A stretch of DNA of 64,000 nt from Leptolyngbyaceae cyanobacterium CSU_1_3 (GCA_012034655.1 JAAUOZ010000003.1:1-64000), one strand, 5' to 3'; shown: positions 9,063 to 19,177, counted from the first letter of the stretch. Notes: a model not told the origin generated them from the sequence alone. Numbers and translations: made by a program.

Positions 9063-9206
9063 CTACATCAAACCTAGCTGTTCAAGAATTCCCTTACCAG
9101 TCATCAACTCGGTGGCAAAGCCGATCGCTAGACCCAACATTGCCAATCGACCATTCCAGGTTTCCGCAAAGGGGACAAATCCAAACTTAGACTTTTGCTC
9201 TTCCAT
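9063..9206 (-). CDS. hli: High-light-inducible one-helix protein
   Basis: The product is a 47-residue Hlip/SCP protein. The chlorophyll-binding helix signature ETWNGRLAMLG occupies about residues 14-24, inside a single transmembrane helix that ends in a Gly/Leu-rich tail. Such proteins bind chlorophyll and carotenoid, protect photosystem II assembly intermediates and are strongly induced by high light and stress. The start ATG 9206 is preceded by a GAGG ribosome site 5 bases away. It is divergent from the methyltransferase gene; the 136-bp shared spacer should hold its stress promoter. Confidence 0.93.
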   Translation of the reverse strand: MEEQKSKFGFVPFAETWNGRLAMLGLAIGFATELMTGKGILEQLGLM

Positions 9207-9342
9207 CTTGACCTCGCTTGGGGGATAGATTTCTTTACATAAATTAACATTTTTGGAAATATCTTGCAACAAATCAGCCTGAAACTTCTTGGTGGGTCAT
9301 CGAATGCGACACTAGATTAAACTCGATCGCATTTTTTGTGTC

Positions 9343-10542
9343 ATGCCAGATTCCCAATCCATCAGTGCTGCTGTTGCCGAGCTTTATAATACCTATCCCT
9401 TTCCGCCGGAGCCGTTGCTAGACGAGCCGCCCCCTGGCTACAACTGGCGCTGGAATTGGTCTACTGCCTACAATTTTTGCACCGGCAGAAAGCCCCAGAA
9501 ACAAGATATTCGGATTTTGGATGCAGGGTGTGGAAGTGGAGTCGGAACGGAGTATCTCGTCCATTTGAACCCGCAGGCACAGGTGACGGGCATCGACCTG
9601 AGCGCAGGAACGTTGGCAGTGGCCAGAGAGCGGTGTCAGAGATCGGGAGCCGATCGGGTTGATTTTCATCACCTCAGTCTTTACGATGCAAATCAGCTTC
9701 CGGGCAAATTTGACCTGATCAACTGTGTGGGGGTGCTGCACCATCTGCCCGATCCCATTCGAGGCATCCAGTCTCTAGCGACCAAACTGGCATCAGGGGG
9801 GATTATGCACATCTTCGTCTATGCAGAATTGGGCCGTTGGGAAATCAAGCTCATGCAGGAAGCGATCGCCCTGTTGCAAGGAACAAAGCGCGGAGACTAC
9901 CGGGATGGGGTGCAGGTGGGTCGTCAGGTGTTTGCGGCGCTGCCCGAAGAGAATCGTTTGGTAAAACGCGAACAAGAACGCTGGGCAATGGACAACCAGC
10001 GTGACGCATGTTTTGCCGATATGTATGTCCATCCTCAGGAAATTGACTACAACATTGAGACGCTGTTTCAACTGATCGATGCTTCTGGGCTGAAGTTTTT
10101 GGGTTTCTCAAATCCTCGACAATGGACACTCGATCGCTTGCTGGCAAAAAATCCTGACTTAATGGCCCGAGCAGAAGGGCTGAGCGATCGCCAGCGCTAC
10201 CGATTGATCGAACTGTTAGATCCTGCGGCGGTGACACATTACGAGTTTTTTCTGGCGCGAGGCGAATTTCCTCTGATCGATTGGTCATCAGATGAGGATT
10301 TGTTGCAGGCAATTCCAGAGCGCAGCCCTTGCATGGATGGATGGGAAAGCAGCTATTTGTTTAACTACGACTATCAGTTGATCAAATTGTCAGAGGCTGA
10401 GTTTAAGTTTATGCAGGTTTGTGATGCTAATCAGGTGCAAAAATGCTCGATCGCCGAGATTTTAATCGATGCCCCGTTGACCTTAGAGAATGTGCGATCG
10501 CTCCAGCAACAACAGCTAATTTTGCTTACGCCTCACCCCTAA
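9343..10542 (+). CDS. Class I SAM-dependent methyltransferase
   Basis: The product has 399 residues. The Rossmann-type methyltransferase domain lies in about residues 45-170: motif I LDAGCGSGVGTEYL, motif II acidic residue in VTGIDLS, motif IV FDLINCVGVLHHL, and motif post-I GGIMHIFVYAE. The N-terminus (AVAELYNTYPFPPEP) and a C-terminal domain of about 200 residues have no pattern I can tie to a substrate. The family is widespread in cyanobacteria as a class I methyltransferase of unknown substrate. It stands alone; the downstream gene is convergent. Confidence 0.85.
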   Translation: MPDSQSISAAVAELYNTYPFPPEPLLDEPPPGYNWRWNWSTAYNFCTGRKPQKQDIRILDAGCGSGVGTEYLVHLNPQAQVTGIDLSAGTLAVARERCQRSGADRVDFHHLSLYDANQLPGKFDLINCVGVLHHLPDPIRGIQSLATKLASGGIMHIFVYAELGRWEIKLMQEAIALLQGTKRGDYRDGVQVGRQVFAALPEENRLVKREQERWAMDNQRDACFADMYVHPQEIDYNIETLFQLIDASGLKFLGFSNPRQWTLDRLLAKNPDLMARAEGLSDRQRYRLIELLDPAAVTHYEFFLARGEFPLIDWSSDEDLLQAIPERSPCMDGWESSYLFNYDYQLIKLSEAEFKFMQVCDANQVQKCSIAEILIDAPLTLENVRSLQQQQLILLTPHP

Positions 10543-10581
10543 AAATTTCTCAACGCTGATTATTCTCAACGCTGATTATTT

Positions 10582-10841
10582 TCAACTCTGTAGCATTTCA
10601 TCGACTTCTACTTCCATTTCTTGCAGTGATTGCCAACCTGCTTGCCACTGCGATCGATTTTTGAGAGCTTTTGCATTTAGCCAAAATCGTACCGCCGGGT
10701 CGCAAGCAGCTACCATTCGGCAAATACCCACTCACCTTCATTTTTACGATTGACCACTTGAAAATGTTTCCATCCCCAGGTGGTTTGCTGGGCAGTCCAT
10801 TTAGAGCCAACCAGATAGGGAAATTTTTGCTTTCTAGACAT
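10582..10841 (-). CDS. Trp-rich TIGR02450 family protein (frameshifted near 10717)
   Basis: This small gene is hidden by a single-base deletion. Reading ATG 10841 gives MSRKQKFPYLVGSKWTAQ..., then WGWKHFQVVNRKN and EGEWVFAE, then a stop. Adding one base near 10717 (on the minus strand a GAAATGG reduced to GAATGG) continues the frame as MVAACDPAVRFWLNAKALK, RSQWQAGWQSLQEMEVEVDE, ending at 10582. The repaired 86-residue product matches the conserved Trp-rich cyanobacterial/gammaproteobacterial family TIGR02450 in length and pattern. Function unknown. The break is probably a homopolymer sequence error. Confidence 0.85.
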
Positions 10842-11022
10842 GGGTTAAAAGGCAGAGGGAACTATCTGGAATTTCATAGAGTCGATCGTGCCATAAATCA
10901 CAAATTCAAGTAACATAAAGTGTTCTTTTTGATCTATTTACTTTTGAAGCATTGAAATTAACGTTTCTTTTTAGACAGGTCACTCCAACCTCATCCAACC
11001 TCAAAATTCCTGAACTCAACCC

Positions 11023-11786
11023 ATGAATTTAAAACCCTTTGCAACTTCTGTTTTGCTGGCGACGATCGGGTTTACTCTTCCCGCTCAGGCTGAAAATCTT
11101 GAACATTTGCGCCAATTGCTTTCTACAAAACAATGTCAAGCCTGTGATCTGAGTGGTGCAGGGTTGGTGTTTGCCCAACTAAATGGGGCGAATTTGAGCG
11201 GAGCAAATCTAGCGGCAACTAATCTCAGTCAGGCTAATCTAGTCGGGGCAAATTTGAGTAACGCAAACTTGAGCGGAGCAAGTCTCAATGGCGCAAATTT
11301 GAGTAATGCAAAATTGAGTGGGGCAAACTTAAGCGGGGCAGATTTGCGGGGTGCGTTTTTGTCTGGGGCTGACCTGGCGGGCACTCAGCTAGACAGTGCA
11401 GCCCTGCAAGGGGCGATCGGGCTGTCTGCCGACGCGGGCAACCCCGACGACTTTTATCGTTGGGCGATGGAAGCCGGAAAACAGCGCAACTATGAGCGGG
11501 CGATCGAAAACTTCAATCAAGTGTTGGTTCGCAAGCCAGACCATGCATTGGCACACTTTGGGCGCGGCATGGCAAGGCTAGAACTGGGCGATCAGGCAGG
11601 GCAATTCGAGACTCCGAGCAGGCATCGGTTTTGTTTGCCCAACAGGGAAGCACTGCGGACGCTGAAACGGCGAAAAAACTAGCCGAAACGCTGAAAAATC
11701 CGCCCAAAGAGCGGAAGGGTGTCTCATTTGGGCAAGGACTCATTAATGTAGTCGGTGGGTTGGTGCAGATGTTTTTGGTGCGCTAA
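11023..11786 (+). CDS. Exported pentapeptide-repeat/TPR protein (frameshifted near 11601)
   Basis: The product is about 254 residues when repaired. A signal peptide (residues 1-23, ending AQA) is followed by a CxxC (QCQACDLSGA) and about 18 pentapeptide repeats of the A(N/D)LSG type (about 45-130). These would form a right-handed quadrilateral beta-helix. A TPR-like helical pair (YERAIENFNQVLVRKPDHALAHFGRGMARLELG) comes next. As written, the frame breaks where GGGG appears as GGG near 11601; restoring one G continues AIRDSEQASVLFAQQGS and ends in GLINVVGGLVQMFLVR at 11786. The CxxC-then-pentapeptide start is common in cyanobacterial periplasmic proteins of unknown role. Confidence 0.85.
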
Positions 11787-11886
11787 TAGAACGTCAGTTC
11801 AACCACTGGATTTTGCCCTCACCCCAAACCTCGCCCCCCAGGGCAAGGCAAGGATTGGCTTCGCTACGTAATGTGAGAGATGAAGA

Positions 11887-12672
11887 ATGGGGTTGGTGGC
11901 GCTGCTGACGGATTTTGGGCTGAGGGATGCCTATGGGGCGATCGTCAAAGGGGCGATCGCTCAGGTCAATCCTTGGTTACAAATCATTGATCTGACCCAT
12001 CAAATTCCTCCTCAAGATGTGGCGGCGGCTCGGTTTCAGTTGATGAATGCCTATCCATATTTTCCAAAGGGGACGGTGCATGTGGCGATCGTCGATCCGG
12101 GGGTAGGGAGTCATCGTCGGGCGATCGCAGTCCAACTTGAATCTGGTTTTTTGGTTAGCCCTGATAATGGTCTGGTGAGTGGGGTTTTGAGCCAAAATCG
12201 GGCGATCGCCGCCGTTGAGCTAACCAACCCCCACTATTGGCGCGTCCCCTCTCCTAGCCTCACCTTTCATGGACGAGACATTTTTGCAACAGTGGCGGCT
12301 CATTTGGCCAGTGGCGTGCCACTGTTGAGCGTAGGAACTGCGATCGAGATTGAGTCGATCGTTTCCTTGCCCATTGCCCAATCTGTGAGGGTCAACCACA
12401 CGATTCGAGGATCGATTCAAGCGATCGATCACTTTGGCAATTTGATCACCACCATTCTAGGCAGCGAAGTCGAGGGCAAAGTTTGGAGTGTGAAAATCGC
12501 TGAGTCGGTATATCGCAGCAACGCTACTTACTCAGACGGCGAACCAGGGGAAATCTTGGCGCTGGTGGGCAGTCACGGGTGGGTAGAAATTGCAGCCAAT
12601 CGCGATAATGCTCAGGTGCGATTGGGTATGGGTTGGGGCAGTTCTGTCGAAGTGATTCTGCGAGAGGGATGA
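11887..12672 (+). CDS. SAM hydrolase / SAM hydroxide adenosyltransferase (DUF62)
   Basis: The 261-residue protein carries the DUF62 signatures in order: LLTDFGLRDAYGAIVKGAI, VDPGVGSHRR, PDNGLVSG, FHGRDIFATVAAHLASG and IDHFGNLITTI. The family splits S-adenosylmethionine to adenosine and methionine using activated water, and is related to fluorinase and chlorinase. The Asp/Arg/His set typical of the hydrolase branch appears present. It is probably cytosolic housekeeping of the SAM pool. It stands alone between spacers rich in repeats. Confidence 0.9.
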   Translation: MGLVALLTDFGLRDAYGAIVKGAIAQVNPWLQIIDLTHQIPPQDVAAARFQLMNAYPYFPKGTVHVAIVDPGVGSHRRAIAVQLESGFLVSPDNGLVSGVLSQNRAIAAVELTNPHYWRVPSPSLTFHGRDIFATVAAHLASGVPLLSVGTAIEIESIVSLPIAQSVRVNHTIRGSIQAIDHFGNLITTILGSEVEGKVWSVKIAESVYRSNATYSDGEPGEILALVGSHGWVEIAANRDNAQVRLGMGWGSSVEVILREG

Positions 12673-12733
12673 GCGCGAAAATAAAGTGACCACTAGAGAT
12701 AAGGAGATTTCTAGCAAACAAGTCACCCGTTGT

Positions 12734-12777
12734 CTTCGACTTCGCTCAGCCAGCTTGCGCCCAGAGCAAAGTCGAGG
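12734..12777. repeat. Hairpin repeat (family A), loop inverted
   Basis: Same family as 686-729, with arms CTTCGACTTCGCT and AGAGCAAAGTCGAGG (now slightly decayed). Its loop CTCAGCCAGCTTGCGCCCAG is the reverse complement of the loop in the other copy, while the outer flanks are in the same orientation. Confidence 0.75.
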
Positions 12778-12884
12778 GGCAAAGGCCGGAAGGTCGTATC
12801 TTTTTGAGAGATCGCCTAAGCTCTGGGATGGGCGTGGCACTGCCTGGCACATGGTTGAGCGGCAAGCCCCTTGGTTTAGGCAGG

Positions 12885-12982
12885 CTAGTGGTCTGTCAAG
12901 AATTTTTTTAGGGGTTGAAACCCTCTTAAAAAACCCGCTTCTCCATTCCCAATCCATCCATTCAGGTTCGACAGACTACTAG
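12885..12982 (+). mobile_element. MITE-like element, complete copy 2
   Basis: The 98-bp element has terminal inverted repeats CTAGTGGTCTGTC and GACAGACTACTAG. The interior has an AAGAATTTTTTTAGGGGTTG core and CCATTCCCAATCCATCCATT. It has no coding capacity. The TA inside both CTAG ends fits a TA-target-duplicating (IS630/Tc1-mariner-type) parent, but no such transposase is in the window. Confidence 0.8.
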
Positions 12983-12996
12983 GAGAGAAAAGGAGA

Positions 12997-13854
12997 ATGG
13001 AAGAATTTGCCTACTGGTATGACGGAAATCTGGTGCAGGGCAAAACCTTAGAATTGGCGATCGATGATCCTGCCTTGCTCTATGGCGCTACCCTTTTCAC
13101 GACGCTGCGCGTCTATCAGTTTCGGCTTGACCATCCCCTCACCAATTGGCAAGCTCACTGCAACCGTCTGCAAACCAGCCTCGAAAGTTTTCAATGGCAA
13201 CCGCCTGACTGGCAACGCCTTCGCCAGGGTGCAGAACTCCTGCTTCAAACCTTTCCCGTTCTCAGAATCACCCTTTTCCCCGACGGCCGCGAATGGATTA
13301 CGGGCAGATTCCTCCCTGCCGACCTCGCAGAACGCCAACACAAAGGGGTCACCGCCTGGGTTGCCGAATCTAGCTTTCTCTGCGCTTCTTTCTCGCCGCT
13401 CCAGCGATCGCTGCCCTGCCACAAAACGGGTAACTACCTCGCTCCTTGGCTAGCCTTGCAGATGGCCCAACGATCGCACCACGCCCAAGAAGCCATTCTG
13501 ACCAATCCTATAGGCAATTGGCTCGAAACCAGCACGGGCAACCTTTGGGGCTATCGCGACAACCACTGGTGGACACCGCCCCTGCAAGCGGGCATCCTAC
13601 CCGGATTGCTGCGAACCCAACTCATTACAAAAATCAGATGTCAGAATGAAGAAGTCGCAGAAGCACCCTGGAACCCTGATCTGGTAGAAACCTTTGAAGC
13701 GATCGCCTACACCAATTGCGTGATAGAAATCATCCCCATTCACACAATTCTGAGAAACGCCTCAAAAAAAACCTATCCCTCAGCCCATCCAGGCTTTGCT
13801 CAATTACGAAGACTGTTCATAGACCCAAACTTCAGGCTTTCTGAGAATTTTTAG
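12997..13854 (+). CDS. Class IV aminotransferase, probable aminodeoxychorismate lyase
   Basis: PLP-dependent fold-type IV enzyme of 285 residues. Visible elements are the N-terminal YDGNLVQGKTLELAIDDPALLYGATLFTTLRV, the PLP lysine in CHKTGNYLAPW, and the cofactor/phosphate region NWLETSTGNLWGY. The family includes branched-chain aminotransferases, D-amino-acid aminotransferase and PabC. The short length and the G(A)TLFTTLRV pattern fit the aminodeoxychorismate lyase group of cyanobacteria (p-aminobenzoate for folate), but substrate assignment is inference. A good AGGAGA ribosome site precedes ATG 12997. Confidence 0.8.
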   Translation: MEEFAYWYDGNLVQGKTLELAIDDPALLYGATLFTTLRVYQFRLDHPLTNWQAHCNRLQTSLESFQWQPPDWQRLRQGAELLLQTFPVLRITLFPDGREWITGRFLPADLAERQHKGVTAWVAESSFLCASFSPLQRSLPCHKTGNYLAPWLALQMAQRSHHAQEAILTNPIGNWLETSTGNLWGYRDNHWWTPPLQAGILPGLLRTQLITKIRCQNEEVAEAPWNPDLVETFEAIAYTNCVIEIIPIHTILRNASKKTYPSAHPGFAQLRRLFIDPNFRLSENF

Positions 13855-13933
13855 CGGTCAGCAGACTGCTCAGAAGTCTAAATTTTGCAGCCTGGAGTCT
13901 AAAGTCTCCTCTCGGAGTTCTCAGACTAGGTTA

Positions 13934-13947
13934 ATATTAATTAATAT
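13934..13947. promoter_or_regulatory. 14-bp AT palindrome upstream of ftsH
   Basis: ATATTAATTAATAT is a perfect palindrome 50 bp before the ftsH start in an otherwise GC-balanced spacer. It may be an operator or part of an AT-rich promoter; no matching regulator is evident. Confidence 0.4.
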
Positions 13948-13997
13948 AAACAAATCTGAGACTCTCCTCATCCCTAACCCTAGGAGGACAACCCCCG

Positions 13998-15838
13998 GTG
14001 AACAAACGCTGGAGAAACGCAGGACTGTACGCGCTCCTGGCAATCGTAGTCATTGCCCTGGCAACCACCTTTTTCGACAAGCAGCCGCAAACTCGTCAAA
14101 CGTGGCGCTATAGCCAGTTCATTCAAGAAGTCCAAAATAACAAAGTCGAGAAAGTGAGTCTGAGTGCAGATCGCACCAAAGCTCTCGTCAAAGTGCAAGA
14201 CGGCACAAACATTTTGGTCAACATCCCCGATGGCGACCCTGATCTGGTCAACATTCTGATCAAAAACAATGTTGATATTTCAGTCTCACCGCAGCAAGAC
14301 GACAGCTTCTGGCTGCGGGCGCTGAGTAGCCTGTTCTTCCCAGTCTTGTTGCTGGTGGGTCTGTTCTTTTGTTGCGCCGTGCCCAAAACGGCCCTGGAAG
14401 CCAGGCGATGAATTTTGGTAAATCAAAAGCCAGAGTTCAGATGGAGCCTCAGACACAGGTGACGTTTGGCGATGTCGCAGGCATTGACCAGGCAAAGCTA
14501 GAACTCAACGAAGTGGTAGATTTTCTCAAAAACGCCGATCGCTTTACCGCAGTCGGGGCAAAAATCCCCAAAGGGGTGTTGCTCGTCGGGCCTCCTGGAA
14601 CAGGTAAAACGCTGCTAGCGAGGGCCGTCGCCGGAGAAGCAGGCGTTCCCTTCTTTTCGATCTCCGGTTCAGAATTTGTAGAAATGTTCGTAGGGGTGGG
14701 TGCATCCCGCGTTCGTGACCTGTTTGAGCAAGCAAAAGCGAACGCGCCCTGCATCGTCTTCATTGATGAAATTGATGCGGTCGGTCGTCAACGTGGCGCA
14801 GGTTTGGGCGGTGGCAACGACGAACGAGAACAAACCCTGAACCAACTTTTGACCGAGATGGATGGTTTCGAGGGCAATACTGGAATCATCATTATCGCCG
14901 CCACCAACCGGCCTGACGTTTTGGATGCAGCACTGCTGCGCCCCGGACGTTTTGACCGTCAAGTCGTCGTCGATCGCCCCGATTATGCAGGTCGTCTAGA
15001 AATTCTCAACGTCCACTCTCGTGGCAAAACCCTAGCGAAGGACGTTGACCTAGAAAAAATTGCCCGGCGGACTCCTGGCTTCACTGGCGCTGACCTCTCT
15101 AACCTGCTGAACGAAGCTGCCATTCTGGCTGCTCGGCGCAACCTGACCGAAGTATCAATGGACGAAGTGAACGATGCGATCGATCGCGTCCTCGCTGGCC
15201 CAGAGAAGAAAGATCGCGTCATGAGCGAAAAGCGTAAAGAATTAGTGGCTTATCACGAAGCGGGTCACGCACTGGTTGGCGCTCTCATGCCTGACTATGA
15301 CCCAGTGCAGAAAATTAGCATCATTCCCCGTGGTCGGGCGGGTGGTCTAACGTGGTTTACCCCCAGCGAAGACCGCATGGATTCGGGTCTGTATTCACGA
15401 TCGTATCTACAAAACCAGATGGCAGTTGCCCTCGGTGGTCGCATTGCCGAAGAAATCATCTACGGCGATGACGAAGTGACGACGGGTGCAGCCAGCGACT
15501 TGCAGCAAGTGGCACGGGTTGCCAAGCAAATGGTGACTCGGTTTGGGATGAGCGATCGACTTGGCCCGGTGGCCCTGGGTCGCCAACAAGGCAACATGTT
15601 CTTGGGTCGCGACATCGCAGCGGAGAGAGACTTTTCTGACAAAACCGCTTCAGCGATCGATGAAGAAGTCAACAGTCTGGTAGATCAGGCTTACCGTCGC
15701 GGCAAGCAAGTTCTGCTAGAAAACAAACACGTTTTGGATCAGTTGGCAGCATTACTCGTTGAGAAAGAAACGGTTGATTCTGAAGAACTGCAAGAACTGT
15801 TGGCTAACAACGATGTGAAAATGGCATCGATCGCGTAA
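13998..15838 (+). CDS. ftsH: FtsH membrane AAA+ zinc metalloprotease (frameshifted near 14370)
   Basis: 613 residues when repaired. Two transmembrane segments (about 10-28 and 108-126) flank a small extracytoplasmic domain. The AAA+ module has Walker A GPPGTGKT, Walker [14 protein letters not shown] and the arginine-finger region [19 protein letters not shown]. The protease has the zinc site HEAGH. It degrades membrane proteins, including photodamaged D1 in cyanobacteria. As written, the frame breaks inside the second membrane helix: the T run at 14367-14370 needs one more T to read [15 protein letters not shown]. Without it the upstream part ends at 14411. The start is GTG 13998 with AGGAGGA upstream. 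I cannot assign which of the usual four cyanobacterial paralogues this is. Confidence 0.93.
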
Positions 15839-16048
15839 GAGGCTTGCCAACAAATAAAGTACCCCCCCGTTCAGGGTACGGCAATGCTCCTACGCGAAGG
15901 TCGAAACTCACCTTCGCTCAACCTTCGCGCCATTTGTGAGTTGAGCGGAGTCGAAACCCACCTCAGTTGAGACTTTTGTTGCCAGGTTAATAGCACGTAC
16001 TTTAGTTTCGCGCTTGTCTCTAACAGGTTTCGCTAAATCACTACAGTT
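15839..16048. repeat. Hairpin-rich spacer after ftsH
   Basis: It contains GTACCCCCCCGTTCAGGGTAC and several copies of the TTGAGCGGAGTCGAAA/TTTCGACTCCGCTCAA-type motif that also occurs near 33435 and 41846-41910. No gene is visible. Confidence 0.55.
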
Positions 16049-16088
16049 GGGGCAATTTTGGAGCATCCTCCAGGGTTGCCCTTTTTTG
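16049..16088 (+). terminator. Intrinsic terminator between convergent ftsH and pyrB
   Basis: The stem is GGGGCAA with inner TGGAG, then CTCCA and TTGCCC, followed by TTTTTT. It is oriented to stop plus-strand transcription from ftsH, and lies about 210 bp after the ftsH stop. Confidence 0.75.
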
Positions 16089-16120
16089 TATCAAGTTTTT
16101 TGGCAAATCAAGAAATTTCT

Positions 16121-17149
16121 TTAAACCTTGCCGCCGCCCATCAGATAAAGTAACGCCATTCGGACAGCTACGCCGCTTGTTACCTGCTGCGAAATCAAAC
16201 TAAACTGCGGATCATCCATCAGATCAGAGCTAATCTCTACGCCGCGATTGACCGGCCCCGGATGCAGCACCTTGACCTCCGGGTGGCAGAGCTTGAGGCG
16301 ATCGCGGGTAATGCCAAACTGCTGATGATATTCTCTCAAACTGGGCAATAAATAGCTGGTCATTCGTTCTTTTTGCAAGCGCAGCGTCATCACAAAGTCA
16401 GCATTTTGTAGAGCGGGAGCTAGACTCCAGTGGATGAAAAGTCGGCGATCGAGGGCAACAACGGGGGAGGAGGGAGAAGTTGATTCTTCTTTTAGAGGCT
16501 CTTCTTTGACGTAATCAGAAAACTCTTTGGGTAAGAGGGTGGCAGGGGCAGCGAGGTGAACTTCGGCTCCGCTAGCGGTTAGGCTCCAAATATTCGATCG
16601 AGCCACACGAGAATGAAGAATATCGCCGACGATCGCAACCTTTTTACCCTTCAACAATGACAGTTGCGGGTTGTCAGTGTCCAGCAGGGTGCAAATTGTA
16701 AACAGATCTAGTAAGGCTTGAGATGGGTGCTCGTGCTGACCATCGCCTGCATTGAGAACGCCCACCCGCACGCCGAGACGATCCATTTCAGCCGCGATCG
16801 CTTGGGGAACTCCGGCCTCTTTGTGGCGAATCACCATCATGTCTGTGCCCATGGCCAGATAGGTTTTTGCAGTGTCTAGAATGGTTTCGCCCTTGCTGAG
16901 AGAAGAAGTTCCGGGGGCAAAATTGAGCGTGTCGGCAGACAGACGTTTGGCAGCTAACTCAAAACTGCTGCGGGTGCGGGTCGAAGACTCAAAAAACAGG
17001 TTAGCTACCACTTGCCCTTGCAGCGTCGGAACTTTTTTGGTGCGCCGAGACAGTACTTCTCGAAAGCTGCTTGCAGTTTGCAGCACGATGTCATACTCGG
17101 CAGGAGAAAAATCTGCCAGAGAAAGGATATGATGACGAGTCCAGGGCAT
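16121..17149 (-). CDS. pyrB: Aspartate carbamoyltransferase catalytic subunit
   Basis: This 342-residue enzyme of de novo pyrimidine synthesis makes carbamoyl-aspartate. The carbamoyl-phosphate site [10 protein letters not shown] and the aspartate-side motifs [21 protein letters not shown] and [12 protein letters not shown] are intact. Residues about 220-240 hold a short Glu/Ser/Pro-rich insert ([14 protein letters not shown]) typical of loop variation. The start is ATG 17149. It stands alone; pyrH of the same pathway is at 59470, far away. Confidence 0.95.
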   Translation of the reverse strand: MPWTRHHILSLADFSPAEYDIVLQTASSFREVLSRRTKKVPTLQGQVVANLFFESSTRTRSSFELAAKRLSADTLNFAPGTSSLSKGETILDTAKTYLAMGTDMMVIRHKEAGVPQAIAAEMDRLGVRVGVLNAGDGQHEHPSQALLDLFTICTLLDTDNPQLSLLKGKKVAIVGDILHSRVARSNIWSLTASGAEVHLAAPATLLPKEFSDYVKEEPLKEESTSPSSPVVALDRRLFIHWSLAPALQNADFVMTLRLQKERMTSYLLPSLREYHQQFGITRDRLKLCHPEVKVLHPGPVNRGVEISSDLMDDPQFSLISQQVTSGVAVRMALLYLMGGGKV

Positions 17150-17723
17150 GGAAGTTGTGAGGTAAGGGAGCCACCGCTATTCATACCGTAAAACGATCGT
17201 ATACCCGCCTGAATTCTTAAATTCTTTAGCCGATCGCGGCCCCCTTATCTTGGCTGCAAATTTCTGCCGCAGATTAATTAGGGGTGCAAGATCTCAGTAG
17301 ATCCTCTGGGTGTGAATTATTCAATACTCTACGCTGATGAATGTTGAGAAAAAAGCTGAACGTGTGATATTGGCTGCATTTAGTAGTAATATCTTTAACC
17401 TATTAGGATTCATGCGCTGCGTTTTTCTGTGGTGGCACGCTAAATTGCCAGAAGCCGTAGGCATTTTAACCTTCATCAAACCGTTGGGTGTCTCTATCAA
17501 TTTTCTATATAAATTACTTTCACTACTATAAAACCGACCTCGCTCTAGATTGCGTCTACTCGTCTCGTTTCATGGTTCGATTTTGAACCGGGCACAACCC
17601 GAACATTCCCTCCGGCATATAAATTTTTGTGTAGTGGCGCGACTGGGAAAACGGACTCAAGGTAGCGGAGTGCGAGGGCGCAAGCCGTAGAAGGCACTGT
17701 CGATCGTTGAAGGAACCTGCTGA
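17150..17723. other. 574-bp spacer before the SGNH gene
   Basis: No convincing gene. A 64-codon plus-strand frame at 17337-17531 is hydrophobic but lacks a ribosome site, so it is not called. A GGTTC...GAACC hairpin (17573-17588) was considered as a tRNA arm and rejected. The last 100 bp may be leader RNA for the gene at 17724. Confidence 0.45.
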
Positions 17724-19112
17724 ATGTTTCGGACTAGTCGCAAAACCTATCAATCCAGCTTTTCTTCTTATCAGAAGAAAAAGAAGCCCTTACCTCGCTT
17801 GCTGATTCTAGGTTCAGTTTCGCTCATCTTAATTGGCTTAGAACTATTAGCCCGTCTGGGTGTAGGTCTTGCTGGTAAACAGAATGAATTTGCAGCCTAC
17901 GAGGGCGAACCGCTCAACGTCACGGCTTATCGGTTGCGCTATCTCGATCGCGCCAATCAGCCCTACGATGGTCTGCCCGATCGCGGCCGCCTCAAGGTCA
18001 GACGCAGTTCTCTAACGGGCTACAGACTCGTCGAAAATCAACAGAGCAACGCCTGGCGTATCAATGAGCAAGGGTTTCGCGCCGATCAAGCGATCGCTGC
18101 AACCAAGCCCAAAGATGAGGTGCGAATTTTCGTCTTAGGCGGCTCCACTGCCTTTGGGCAGATGAGTTCTAGCAATCAAACCACGTTTGCCCATCGATTG
18201 GAGGCCCGATTTAATCAACAAGTTGCCATCCAAAAGTCAAACTCAGGCAAATTTCGTCCGGATGTGTTGCCCTACTACGCAGACGAATTAGCCAAAGCGA
18301 TGAGCCTGCCTCCTCGCATTCAAGAGAGTCGCTATCGCGTGGTGAATGCTGCGGTTCCAGGTTACGCTTCTAGCAACCAACTCGGTCAACTAGCTCTGCA
18401 AATTTTTTCCTACAAACCCGACTACATCATCATCATAGATGGCTATGCAGATTTGCTGTTGCCGAGTACGCAAGAAGGAGCCGACGTACCGGGGGTTGAG
18501 GGGCTGCTAGACAATGCAACCGGACACCTCATCAGTACACTGACAGAACGGTTGAAACACTGGTTTAACCAATCCTATTTGGTGAAAAGCATTCAATATT
18601 GGGTGTTGCGTCCTCAGGAGGCAATCAATCCCATGATTCCGCCGGATGTCAAGCTGTCGATCGCCCAGCGCCTCCCGCCTAACCCCGAAGAATTGAATCG
18701 GCGCACGGTTCGCTATCGCCACAACCTAGAGCAAATTGCCCGGCTAACGACCAGCGCCAAAATTCCTCTGATTGTCGCCCTGCAACCCGAAATTACCAGC
18801 CGCACCACCACCCAAACGCCCCGCGAAAAGCAAATTCTCAGCCAGTTGGGGGCGACCTATCCCCAGCAAATTAAGACGGGCTACAATCAGCTTCTAGAGT
18901 CTGTGGGTCAGGTGAAAAAAGCATTCCCCCAGGGAGTTTCGACCCTAAATCTTTACGATGTTGCGGCAGGCCTCAAAGAGGAAGCGTTTCACGACCCCAT
19001 TCACCTGACAGACAAGGGAAATGAATTGATCGCCAACAAGTTATATGACACGATCGCAAATTCTCTGACTGTGCAGCCGAAACCGTTTGGGCAATCTGAA
19101 CCGCCCCGGTAA
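17724..19112 (+). CDS. SGNH/GDSL hydrolase-family protein, membrane anchored
   Basis: The 462-residue protein has a basic N-terminus and one transmembrane segment (about 26-50), then a large extracytoplasmic SGNH domain. The blocks are VLGGSTAFG (Ser), [12 protein letters not shown] (Gly and Asn region), and a C-terminal [12 protein letters not shown] supplying Asp and His. SGNH enzymes of this topology are esterases or O-acyltransferases acting on polysaccharides or lipids at the cell surface; the substrate is unknown. It stands alone, 65 bp before aroC on the same strand, so co-transcription is possible. Confidence 0.82.
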   Translation: MFRTSRKTYQSSFSSYQKKKKPLPRLLILGSVSLILIGLELLARLGVGLAGKQNEFAAYEGEPLNVTAYRLRYLDRANQPYDGLPDRGRLKVRRSSLTGYRLVENQQSNAWRINEQGFRADQAIAATKPKDEVRIFVLGGSTAFGQMSSSNQTTFAHRLEARFNQQVAIQKSNSGKFRPDVLPYYADELAKAMSLPPRIQESRYRVVNAAVPGYASSNQLGQLALQIFSYKPDYIIIIDGYADLLLPSTQEGADVPGVEGLLDNATGHLISTLTERLKHWFNQSYLVKSIQYWVLRPQEAINPMIPPDVKLSIAQRLPPNPEELNRRTVRYRHNLEQIARLTTSAKIPLIVALQPEITSRTTTQTPREKQILSQLGATYPQQIKTGYNQLLESVGQVKKAFPQGVSTLNLYDVAAGLKEEAFHDPIHLTDKGNELIANKLYDTIANSLTVQPKPFGQSEPPR

Positions 19113-19177
19113 AGCAATTTTTTGATTGCTGTTTTCAGGTACGATCGAGTCTCTCGTTTCCCTCATTTAGCAATCTC

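Larger units (their letters stand above)
12673..12996. other. Repeat-filled spacer
   Basis: The 324 bp between two plus-strand genes is made almost entirely of the hairpin repeat (12734-12777) and the MITE-like element (12885-12982). Apparent open frames on both strands are built from these repeats and are not genes. An AGGAGA motif just before 12997 serves the next gene. Confidence 0.8.

Noticed and set aside
12532-12982. Frames on both strands in the spacer after the SAM hydrolase
   Set aside because: They are made of hairpin-repeat and MITE-like sequence, sharing peptide fragments with another repeat copy at 682-760; not proteins.
17573-17588. GGTTCGATTTTGAACC as a tRNA T-arm
   Set aside because: No acceptor, D- or anticodon stems can be placed around it.
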